From positions 1 to 9,277 of the forward strand of contig JAITUX010000117.1 of NCBI GenBank assembly GCA_031286085.1: a stretch of 9,277 nt of DNA. Direction: 5' to 3'. A program made the position numbers and the translations under genes. The stretch is from Candidatus Adiutrix sp. (GTDB lineage: Bacteria; Desulfobacterota; Desulfarculia; Adiutricales; Adiutricaceae). Below the pieces are notes generated by a model. The model was given only the letters and a program-made list of their open reading frames with translations, made no database searches and was not told the origin of the DNA. Below, piece by piece: positions 1 through 5,803 of this stretch (positions are counted from its first letter, which is position 1; the number at the start of each line of letters is the position of its first letter).

Positions 1-70
1 CGCTTCCCGCGACATGAATCCTCACCTTCTGAGCCCCGCCGTGCCCGCCGGAGCCGCCGTCAATTATTGA
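1..70 (+). CDS. C-terminal end of a paralogue of the 155-988 gene (5' part outside window)
   Basis: Only the last 22 complete codons are visible, ending in TGA at 68-70; the reading frame starts at base 2. They read ASRDMNPHLLSP followed by AVPAGAAVNY and stop. This matches the C-terminus of the minus-strand gene that ends at 155 in all but two of those residues (S for F, A for T). The fragment therefore looks like the tail of a second copy of the MltD-like/LysM-like protein described there, running convergently towards it. The NPHL and PAG pattern is what a degenerate LysM repeat looks like at its end. Nothing can be said about the rest of the protein, including whether it keeps a catalytic glutamate or whether the gene is intact. 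An alternative is that it is only a duplicated gene end with no full gene upstream. Confidence 0.6.
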   Translation, partial: ASRDMNPHLLSPAVPAGAAVNY

Positions 71-89
71 TAGGGCCGGGGCATAGGGT

Positions 90-135
90 TAACTATGTTT
101 ATTTATATATAATTATGTATAAATAAATATAGTTA
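90..135. terminator. AT-rich hairpin between convergent gene ends, putative bidirectional terminator
   Basis: The arms at 90-107 (TAACTATGTTTATTTATA) and 118-135 pair at 17 of 18 positions, and the intervening bases are themselves symmetric at 109-116. The element lies 20 nt beyond each of the two facing stop codons, where a shared terminator would be expected. It is unusual in having almost no GC pairs, in a genome whose other hairpins are GC-rich. The stem contains T- and A-rich runs rather than a classical GC stem followed by a U tract. Termination is inferred from position, not shown. Confidence 0.45.
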
Positions 136-154
136 GACATATACCCAGACCCAA

Positions 155-988
155 TCAATAATTGACAGCGGTTCCGGCGGGCACGGCGGGGCTCAGAAGG
201 TGAGGATTCATGTCGCGGAAAGCTTTGTAATCCCAGCCATACTCAGCGGCCAGGGACTTGATGGTGGTCGGGGCCGGCGTCGTGGCCCGCCGGCCGGGCC
301 AGGCCGGCCAGGCCCTGGCGGGTTCATGGACATAGCCGAAGGCCAGCGGTTCCCGGAAGAGTATTTTGCCGGCCAGGACGGTCATGGGCAACTGGTCCTG
401 GCCGTCAGGGAAATAGAGCTGATAGAAATTGGTCTCGCCGCCGGCTTCGGCCACGGCCTGCTGGAAGACCTGCTCCCCCAGAAGATGGGCGGCCAGGGCC
501 GAGGTCCAGTAGCCGTAGGTCTCTTTCAGCGCGGCCAGCCGCCTGGCCGCGGCGGCGGTGGCGGCGACCGGGTCAAGCCGCTCGTCGATGACGTTGTCCA
601 CCCGCAAGCCCAGTTCCTTGGCCTCGGCGGCCCGGAGGCGCCAGAGGCCGCGGCCGATGTTGTTGTAGGCCGGGGAGAGGTTGGTGACGGCCAGGGGCAG
701 GTATTTGAGATCGGCCGGAACGCCGGCTTGGGCCAAGGCCTTTTCCACCAGCGGCAGAAAGCGGGGCGAACGCCGGAGGGTCAGCCAGATCCGGCCCCGG
801 GCTTCGGTCAGGAGCAAGAGGTTCTGGTCCACCGCCTTCAAAACCTCGGTCCGGTTCAGGGGCACGGGTTCGCCGCAGAAATCCAGCCCCCGGAAGGGTC
901 CGGAGCCGGGATCGGCCCCGGCCGGGGCGAGGCCCAAGGCGAGGGGCAGGATACAGGCCGCCAGGGCCAGGCGGGGCATCAGCTTCAT
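155..988 (-). CDS. Exported MltD-like lytic transglycosylase-fold protein with degenerate LysM-like tail, probably non-catalytic
   Basis: 277 aa. Residues 1-25 form a Sec signal peptide (MKLMPR n-region, hydrophobic core, cleavage probably after APAGA), so the protein should act in the periplasm or envelope. Residues about 75-180 follow the SLT/MltD family: a PADLKYLPLA segment, GLW at 114-116, DERLDP at 135-140, then an alanine-rich helix and LAAHLLGE at 165-172. In active members the segment before the GLW block carries a Glu-Ser pair with the catalytic acid. Here the aligned residues are Val101-Thr102, and the usual AYNAGEG motif is also altered. The fold is therefore supported but muramidase activity is doubtful; peptidoglycan binding or a structural role is possible. 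Residues 241-277 resemble a shortened LysM. Family length is usually greater, with several LysM repeats. No strong ribosome binding site precedes the ATG at 988; Met4 is an alternative start. The gene is divergent from hdrA and convergent with its near-identical tail at 1-70. Confidence 0.8.
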   Translation of the reverse strand: MKLMPRLALAACILPLALGLAPAGADPGSGPFRGLDFCGEPVPLNRTEVLKAVDQNLLLLTEARGRIWLTLRRSPRFLPLVEKALAQAGVPADLKYLPLAVTNLSPAYNNIGRGLWRLRAAEAKELGLRVDNVIDERLDPVAATAAAARRLAALKETYGYWTSALAAHLLGEQVFQQAVAEAGGETNFYQLYFPDGQDQLPMTVLAGKILFREPLAFGYVHEPARAWPAWPGRRATTPAPTTIKSLAAEYGWDYKAFRDMNPHLLSPAVPAGTAVNY

Positions 989-1082
989 TATCGGCTTTGA
1001 CGGGCGGTTGAGGTTCTAAGGTTTCCAAGCCAGGCGGCGGGGACTTCCGAGCCCCAGGCGGCCTCTTTTGACTTTTAGGGGC

Positions 1083-1111
1083 AGTATAATCCAAATCAGC
1101 CGATAAATCCA
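1083..1111 (-). promoter_or_regulatory. Weak candidate promoter for the minus-strand transglycosylase-like gene
   Basis: On the minus strand TATACT (complement of 1083-1088) matches the -10 consensus at 5 of 6 positions. Seventeen bases upstream lies TGGATT (complement of 1106-1111), a poor -35 with 3 of 6 matches. It lies about 95 nt upstream of the ATG at 988. The same bases on the plus strand contain TATAAT at 1085-1090 but without a correctly spaced -35. This is a low-confidence call. Confidence 0.25.
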
Positions 1112-1160
1112 GCCTTTACAGCCCGGCGGGCCGCCCTGGGGAGACCTGTTTGGATTTATC

Positions 1161-1189
1161 TTGACAAAACATGGTTTTACAGGCAATAT
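1161..1189 (+). promoter_or_regulatory. Candidate hdrA operon promoter with overlapping dyad operator
   Basis: TTGACA at 1161-1166 is an exact sigma-70-type -35 box. With a 17-bp spacer the -10 would be CAATAT (1184-1189), which is only 3 of 6. The bases 1161-1182 also form an imperfect dyad centred at 1171/1172, matching the pattern TG..AAA.CATG.TTT..CA, with 14 of 22 symmetric positions. A repressor bound there would cover the -35 box. The outer half-sites (TTGACAA and TTTACAG) each match 5 of 7 positions of the Rex half-site TTGTGAA/TTCACAA, but the 8-bp gap is wider than in usual Rex sites. Rex is therefore only a suggestion, attractive because the operon handles NADH. Confidence 0.4.
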
Positions 1190-1242
1190 CTAAGCATTAT
1201 TTTTTATGTGTCCGGTTCGGGCTTATAAAGACGGATGCTTCT

Positions 1243-1323
1243 CGGGGCCGGCCCCGCCTTCCCAAGCGGGGCGGCGGCCGAGGGTTGCTCCTTGGGGCCT
1301 ACAAACCGGCCGCCTTCGGCCGG
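1243..1323 (+). promoter_or_regulatory. GC-rich structured leader upstream of hdrA
   Basis: Three hairpin-forming elements follow one another. The first is a perfect 14-bp palindrome, CGGGGCCGGCCCCG, at 1243-1256. The second is an alternative 7-bp stem, GCCCCGC (1251-1257) with GCGGGGC (1266-1272). The third is a 7-bp stem, CCGGCCG (1306-1312) with CGGCCGG (1317-1323), around a CCTT loop. The first two are mutually exclusive because they share bases 1251-1256, as in attenuator-like leaders. The last stem ends 13 nt before the GGAAGGGAG ribosome binding site. No T tract follows, so it is not an ordinary intrinsic terminator, and I recognise no known riboswitch class. Confidence 0.35.
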
Positions 1324-1351
1324 CGAGCTTGGGTATGGAAGGGAGATAATT

Positions 1352-4300
1352 ATGGCAAAAGTGGTTGGCGCGGTTATGGTGGCCGGCGGCGGCGTGGCCG
1401 GTATGCAGGCCGCCCTGGATTTGGCCAATGCCGGTTATTACGTCTATATGGTTGAAAAGTCTCTGGCCATCGGCGGCCGCATGGCCCAGTTGGACAAGAC
1501 CTTCCCCACCAACGATTGTTCCATGTGCATCATTTCGCCCAAGTTGGTGGAGGTCGGCCGCCACATCAACGTCGAGCTCCTGACCCTCACCGACATCCTG
1601 GCCATTGACGGCTCGGAAGGCGATTTCAAGGTGCGGGTGCGTAAGAACCCCCGCTATATAGACATGTCCAAATGCATAGCCTGCGGCGAGTGCACCAAGA
1701 AGTGTCCGGTGAAGGTGGGCAACGACTACAACGAGCTGCTGGACACGCGCAAGGCCGTCTATGTACAGTATGCCCAGGCCGTGCCGCTGAAATACGGCAT
1801 TGACGCCGAAAAGTGCCTTAAGCTGACCAAGGGGCGCTGCGGTTCCTGCGAAAAGCTCTGCCCGGCCAAGGCCATTGATTACACCCAGAAGGCGGAGGAG
1901 GCGGTTCTGAACGTCGGCTCGGTCATCCTGGCGCCCGGCTTCACCCCCTTCGGCCCCCGCGGCCTGGAAACCTACCGCTACGCCGATTCCCCCGGCGTCA
2001 TGACCGCCCTGGAATTTGAACGTCTCTTAGGCGCCACCGGCCCCACCATGGGCCATGTGGTCCGGACCAGCGACCACAAGGAGCCCAAAGCCATCGCCTT
2101 CCTCCAGTGCGTCGGTTCCCGCGACGTAAACCGGGCCGACAACGGCTACTGCAGTTCCGTCTGCTGCATGTACGCCATCAAGGAAGCCATCATCGCCAAG
2201 GAACACGCCAAATACGACCTCCAGGTGACCATCTTTTACATGGACATTCGGAGCTTCGGCAAGGACTTCGAGCGTTATTACGAAAAGGCCAAGGCCAAGG
2301 GCATCCGCTTCGTCCGCAGCCGCATCCATACCATTCAGCCCCTGGCCGACGGCGGGTTGCGCTTCCACTACGTGACCGACCACGGCCGCAGCGCCACCGA
2401 GGATTTCGACATGGCCGTGCTCTCCCACGGCCTGACCATCACCGCCGAAACCGTGAAGATGGCCCGCCAGTTCGGCCTGGCGATGGATCATTATAATTTC
2501 GCCAAAACCTCCAGCTTCAGCCCGGTGGCCCTGTCCCGGCCCGGCATCTACGCCTGCGGCGTCTTCACCGGCCCCAAGGACATCCCCAGCTCGGTCATGG
2601 AGGCTTCGGCCGCGGCCGCGGCGGCCTCTTCCAAGCTGGCTTCGGCCAGGGGCACCCTGGCCCGGACCGTCACCGTGCCGCCCCCGGTGGATATCACGGG
2701 CGAGCCGCCCCGGGTCGGCGTCTTCATTTGCCACTGCGGCATCAACATCGCCTCGGTCGTGGACATAGATAAGGTGGTGGAATTCGCCAAGACCCTGCCT
2801 TTCGTGGAATACGCCTCCAACACCATGTTCGCCTGTTCCCAGGACAACCAGGAGCAGATGGTCAAATTGATCAAGGAATACCGTTTGAACCGCATCGTGG
2901 TCTCGGCCTGCTCGCCCCGCACCCACGAGCCGCTGTTCATGGAAACCCTGGCCGAGGCCGGGCTCAACAAGTACCTTTTCGAGATGGCCAACATCCGCAA
3001 CCATAATTCCTGGGTCCACGCCGGCAATCCCGTCGAGGCCACCCGCAAGGCCATGGACATGACGGAAATGGCCGTGGCCAAGGCGGCCCTCCTGGCCCCC
3101 CTGACGGAAAACGTCATCGACGTCGACCCCACGGCCCTGGTCATCGGCGGCGGCGTGGCCGGCCTGAATACGGCCCTGGCCCTCTCCAGCCAGGGTTACA
3201 AGAGCGTGGTGGTGGAAAAGGAAGGCCGCACCGGCGGCAACGCCAACCGCCTCATGTCCACGGCCAAGGACGAGAACGTGGCCCAGTACCTGGCCGGCCT
3301 CCAGGCCAAGGTCGAGGCCGACCCCAATATTTCCGTGGTCCTGAACGCCGAAGTTGACCAGGTGTCCGGCTTCGTCGGAAATTTTGAAACCACCCTGACC
3401 AACGGCGACCTAGTCAAGCACGGGGTGACCATCATCGCCACCGGGGCCAAGGAACATCGGCCCGAGGAATACCTTTACGGCCAGCATCCCCGGGTGCTGA
3501 CCCATTTGGAAATGGACGAAAAGTTCAAGGCCGGGGACGCGGAGGTGGCCGAAGCCGGCGCCTTCGTCTTCATCCAGTGCGTGGGCTCCCGCGAAACGGG
3601 CCGCCTCTACTGCTCCAAGGTCTGCTGCACCCACACCGTCCATTCGGCCGTAACCCTGAAAAAGAAGAACCCCAAGGCCCGCATCTTCGTCCTCTACCGT
3701 GACATCCGCACCTACGGCCAGCGGGAAGATATTTACAAGGAGGCCCGCGATCTGGGGGTCATTTTCGTCCGCTACGAGCCTGAGCGCAAACCCCGGGTCA
3801 GCCAGACCGGCGGGAAACTCGCCGTGGAAGTCCACGACCCGGTTTCCGGCCGCGACCTCATCATCAATCCCGATTTCCTGGTCCTGGCCTCGGCCATAGT
3901 CTCCGGCCGGGAAAACGCCCTGGGCATGAAATACAAGGTTCCCCTGGACGAGGACGGCTGGTTCTTCGAGGCCCACCAGAAGCTGCGCCCCGTTGATTTC
4001 GCCACCGACGGCATGTTCATGGCCGGCCTCTGCCACTATCCCAAGCCCTTGGACGAGGTGGTGGCCCAGGCCCAGGCGGCCGCGGCCCGGGCGGTGACCG
4101 TGCTGACCCAGCCCAAGATGACCGTGGGCGGCATCGTGGCCGAGATAAACCATGACAAGTGCAGCGGCTGCGGGGTCTGCGCGGCGGTCTGCCCCTATTC
4201 GGCCATCAACCTGGATCCGGCGAAGGCCGGCAAGGCCGTGGTCAACGAGGCCATGTGCAAAGGCTGCGGCACCTGCGCCGCCTCCTGCCGCTCCGACGCC

Positions 4301-4360
4301 CCCGCCCTGCGCGGTTTCACCAACGCCGGACTTTTCGCCCAGATCGCGGCGGCTCTATAA
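1352..4360 (+). CDS. hdrA: HdrA-like flavin-based electron-bifurcation subunit, tandem double-FAD form
   Basis: 1002 aa from ATG 1352, preceded by GGAAGGGAG (1337-1345). The in-frame extension back to 1235 has no family similarity. Residues 9-40 are the first FAD Rossmann motif (AGGGVAGMQ), followed by the HdrA signature NDCSMCIISPK (54-64). An inserted two-cluster ferredoxin domain follows: C108, C111, C114, C118, then C155, C163, C166, C170. A CVGSR...CSSVCC block lies at 253-272. Residues from about 455 restart as a complete HdrA: CHCG thioredoxin-like domain (460-463), SACSPRTHE (518-526), second FAD motif IGGGVAGLN (598-606), second CVGSR...CSKVCC block (743-759). The C-terminus is a 2[4Fe-4S] ferredoxin (C937, C940, C943, C947; C969, C972, C975, C979). 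The second half lacks the inserted ferredoxin. Canonical HdrA is about 650 aa, so this is a tandem HdrA fusion. By family knowledge HdrA bifurcates electrons between ferredoxin and a high-potential acceptor in a cytosolic complex; that role is inferred here. It is the first gene of the hdrA-flxDCBA operon. Confidence 0.93.
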   Translation: MAKVVGAVMVAGGGVAGMQAALDLANAGYYVYMVEKSLAIGGRMAQLDKTFPTNDCSMCIISPKLVEVGRHINVELLTLTDILAIDGSEGDFKVRVRKNPRYIDMSKCIACGECTKKCPVKVGNDYNELLDTRKAVYVQYAQAVPLKYGIDAEKCLKLTKGRCGSCEKLCPAKAIDYTQKAEEAVLNVGSVILAPGFTPFGPRGLETYRYADSPGVMTALEFERLLGATGPTMGHVVRTSDHKEPKAIAFLQCVGSRDVNRADNGYCSSVCCMYAIKEAIIAKEHAKYDLQVTIFYMDIRSFGKDFERYYEKAKAKGIRFVRSRIHTIQPLADGGLRFHYVTDHGRSATEDFDMAVLSHGLTITAETVKMARQFGLAMDHYNFAKTSSFSPVALSRPGIYACGVFTGPKDIPSSVMEASAAAAAASSKLASARGTLARTVTVPPPVDITGEPPRVGVFICHCGINIASVVDIDKVVEFAKTLPFVEYASNTMFACSQDNQEQMVKLIKEYRLNRIVVSACSPRTHEPLFMETLAEAGLNKYLFEMANIRNHNSWVHAGNPVEATRKAMDMTEMAVAKAALLAPLTENVIDVDPTALVIGGGVAGLNTALALSSQGYKSVVVEKEGRTGGNANRLMSTAKDENVAQYLAGLQAKVEADPNISVVLNAEVDQVSGFVGNFETTLTNGDLVKHGVTIIATGAKEHRPEEYLYGQHPRVLTHLEMDEKFKAGDAEVAEAGAFVFIQCVGSRETGRLYCSKVCCTHTVHSAVTLKKKNPKARIFVLYRDIRTYGQREDIYKEARDLGVIFVRYEPERKPRVSQTGGKLAVEVHDPVSGRDLIINPDFLVLASAIVSGRENALGMKYKVPLDEDGWFFEAHQKLRPVDFATDGMFMAGLCHYPKPLDEVVAQAQAAAARAVTVLTQPKMTVGGIVAEINHDKCSGCGVCAAVCPYSAINLDPAKAGKAVVNEAMCKGCGTCAASCRSDAPALRGFTNAGLFAQIAAAL

Positions 4361-4383
4361 TATATGGAGAGAGGTCAGAAATC

Positions 4384-4830
4384 ATGAGCGACTTTGAACC
4401 CAGAATCGTGGCCTTCTTCTGCAACTGGTGCACCTATGGGGCCGCCGACCTGGCCGGGGTCAGCCGCCTGGACTACCCGCCGAATTTCCGGGTGGTGCGT
4501 CTGCCCTGCACCGGCCGCCTGAATCCCAAGTATATCATCGAGGCCTTCAAACGCGGGGCCGACGGGGTGTGGGTCAGCGGTTGCCATCCCGGCGACTGCC
4601 ATTACATCGCCGGCAATTACCACGCCCGCCGCAAGTTCGTTCTGCTCCACCATATGATCGAGGCTGTGGGGGTGGAGCCGGGCCGGTTGCATTTTTCCTG
4701 GATTTCCTCGGCCGAGGCCACCAAGTTTCAGGAAGTGGCCCGGGAAGTGGTGGAAAAGGTCCGGGCCTCGGGGCCTAACCAGAGCTTCCGAAAAGCGGAA
4801 CTTGATTTGGGCCTGGCGGAGGTGGCCTGA
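4384..4830 (+). CDS. flxD: MvhD/FlxD-type [2Fe-2S] hydrogenase-associated iron-sulfur subunit
   Basis: 148 aa from ATG 4384, with GGAGAGAGG at 4366-4374 as ribosome binding site and 23 nt after the hdrA stop. A longer in-frame opening from 4159 overlaps the hdrA C-terminus and is not family-like. The protein is a compact single-domain MvhD (FlpD/FrhD) family member of usual length. It has the five family cysteines: FFCNWCTY (C13, C16), LPCTGRL (C42) and SGCHPGDCHY (C67, C72), which bind a [2Fe-2S] cluster. By family knowledge it passes electrons from the upstream oxidoreductase module (a hydrogenase in methanogens, NADH-oxidising FlxABC here) to HdrA, and its place directly after hdrA fits that role. 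A separate MvhD, rather than one fused to HdrA or QmoB, is normal for Flx systems. The assignment is secure; the partner assignment is inferred from the operon. Confidence 0.92.
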   Translation: MSDFEPRIVAFFCNWCTYGAADLAGVSRLDYPPNFRVVRLPCTGRLNPKYIIEAFKRGADGVWVSGCHPGDCHYIAGNYHARRKFVLLHHMIEAVGVEPGRLHFSWISSAEATKFQEVAREVVEKVRASGPNQSFRKAELDLGLAEVA

Positions 4831-4832
4831 TT

Positions 4833-5789
4833 ATGACTTCATTGGCTGACTTGAACCAGAACATCCAGACCGCGGCCCGGCGGGCCCTGGCCGACGGCCG
4901 GGCCGAGGTGGTCTTCGGCTATCGCCAGGGAACGGCGCCCTTCACCGCCGCCCCTCATTTCGCCCGGACCCCGGAGGATTGCGGCCAGTTCGTCTGGACC
5001 AGTTTCGCCCGGGTCAACCTGGCCGCCTATCTGCCCAAATATCCCGGCAAGGTGGCCCTGATCGCCCGGGGCTGCGAGGCCCGAAGCGCGGTGGGCCAAG
5101 TGGTGGAAAGCCAGTTCCCCCGGGAGAACCTCTATGTTATCGGCGTGGGCTGCCAGGGCATGGTGGATCCGGAAGCGGTCCTGGCCCGGGAAAAGCGGCC
5201 CATACGGGAGGTCACGGAGGATCTGACCACGATCAACCTGGCCGGCGACGGCTGGACCGCCAGCCTGCCCAAGGCCGAGGTTTTACGCCGCAACTGCAAG
5301 ACCTGCGTTTGCCGCACACCCAAGGACCTGGCCGATGAAATGCTCGGCGGCGACGCGCCTCCGCTCCCGGCCGACGATTTCGCGGACCTCAAGGCCCTGG
5401 CCGCCAAGCCGCCCCAGGAAAAGATGGCCTATTTCAAGGGTTTGGTCAAGGATTGCCTGCGTTGCTACGCCTGTCGGCAGGCCTGCCCCTTATGCTACTG
5501 CCCGGTCTGTTTCGTGGATGAGACCAGGCCCCAATGGCTCGGCAAATCCAACGATGCGATGGACACCTTCACCTTCCACCTTCTGCGGGCCTTCCACTGC
5601 GCCGGCCGCTGCACCTCCTGCGGCGCCTGCGAGGCGGCCTGCCCCATGGATATCAAGCTGCGGGAGTTCAACCGCCTCCTGGAAGAGGAAGTCCAGAAGG
5701 ACTGGCAGTTCGTGCCCGGCGCAAGTTGGGACCAAAAACCGCCTTTAACCACCTACCGGCCCGATGATGAAGCCGATTTTATCAAATAG
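4833..5789 (+). CDS. flxC: FlxC-like [4Fe-4S] electron-transfer subunit
   Basis: 318 aa, starting 2 nt after the flxD stop, with GGAGGT (4818-4823) inside the end of flxD; tight spacing suggests translational coupling. Residues about 20-150 form an unclustered domain with LIARGCEARSAVG (76-88) and a VIGVGCQGM segment (102-110), reminiscent of the FrhB/FdhB beta-subunit N-terminal domain. NCKTCVC (154-160) follows. The C-terminal part is very cysteine-rich: C208, C211, C214, C218, C221, C223, C226, then C260, C263, C266, C270 with the CTSCGACEAACP ferredoxin pattern. This indicates at least two [4Fe-4S] clusters and spare cysteines for more. No signal peptide or membrane segment is seen, so it is cytosolic. 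It contains no CCG domain and so is not an HdrB substitute by motif. Its role is probably an electron relay between FlxB/FlxA and FlxD-HdrA. The FlxC name rests on operon position and cysteine pattern more than on a diagnostic motif. Confidence 0.78.
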   Translation: MTSLADLNQNIQTAARRALADGRAEVVFGYRQGTAPFTAAPHFARTPEDCGQFVWTSFARVNLAAYLPKYPGKVALIARGCEARSAVGQVVESQFPRENLYVIGVGCQGMVDPEAVLAREKRPIREVTEDLTTINLAGDGWTASLPKAEVLRRNCKTCVCRTPKDLADEMLGGDAPPLPADDFADLKALAAKPPQEKMAYFKGLVKDCLRCYACRQACPLCYCPVCFVDETRPQWLGKSNDAMDTFTFHLLRAFHCAGRCTSCGACEAACPMDIKLREFNRLLEEEVQKDWQFVPGASWDQKPPLTTYRPDDEADFIK

Positions 5790-5803
5790 AAAGGGCTCGG
5801 AGC

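Larger units (their letters stand above)
1..224. repeat. 224-bp near-palindromic inverted repeat, centre between 112 and 113
   Basis: Each base n from 1 to 112 was compared with base 225-n. I count about 99 of 112 pairs complementary, with no indel needed. The two coding tails (8-70 against 155-217) differ at 2 of 63 positions. The flanking non-coding stretch (71-89 against 136-154) differs at about 7 of 19. The AT-rich core (90-107 against 118-135) differs at 1 of 18. The two stop codons are placed exactly symmetrically (68-70 and 155-157). The left arm reaches the window edge, so the repeat may be longer. This is a tail-to-tail duplication of a gene end together with its 3' non-coding DNA. 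Confidence 0.93.
989..1351. other. Divergent intergenic region between the transglycosylase-like gene and hdrA
   Basis: This stretch of about 360 bp separates two divergent genes and I see no convincing gene in it. Part of the open frame from 1235 is in frame with hdrA but looks non-coding. It holds a weak minus-strand promoter candidate near 1083-1111 and an inverted repeat of 10 bp (1102-1111 with 1151-1160). It also holds a consensus -35 box with dyad symmetry at 1161-1182, and then GC-rich hairpins at 1243-1323 ahead of the hdrA ribosome binding site. The plus-strand promoter would leave a leader of roughly 150 nt. Confidence 0.7.

Noticed and set aside
1..224. Terminal inverted repeats of an insertion sequence
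   Set aside because: The arms are coding tails meeting at one central axis. There is no transposase and no target-site duplication, so a fold-back duplication fits better.
200..1000. Plus-strand open frame of 266 codons opposite the transglycosylase-like gene
   Set aside because: Its translation is Gly/Pro/Arg-rich low-complexity sequence typical of the antisense of a high-GC gene, while the minus strand has a signal peptide and MltD-family motifs.
1085..1090. Exact TATAAT as a plus-strand -10 box
   Set aside because: The nearest -35-like TTGACT (1068-1073) is only 11 bp away, too short a spacer for a sigma-70 promoter.
1235..1351. 39-codon in-frame N-terminal extension of HdrA
   Set aside because: The extension has no HdrA similarity and overlaps the hairpin-rich leader. 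The ATG at 1352 has a good ribosome binding site and begins just before the FAD motif.
2027..3019. Minus-strand open frame of 330 codons inside hdrA
   Set aside because: It is antisense to strongly conserved HdrA sequence; its product is His/Gly/Asp-rich with no recognisable family.
4159..4383. In-frame upstream extension of FlxD overlapping the end of hdrA
   Set aside because: It reads the ferredoxin codons of hdrA in another frame. MvhD proteins start near the FFCNWC motif, and a clear ribosome binding site precedes ATG 4384.
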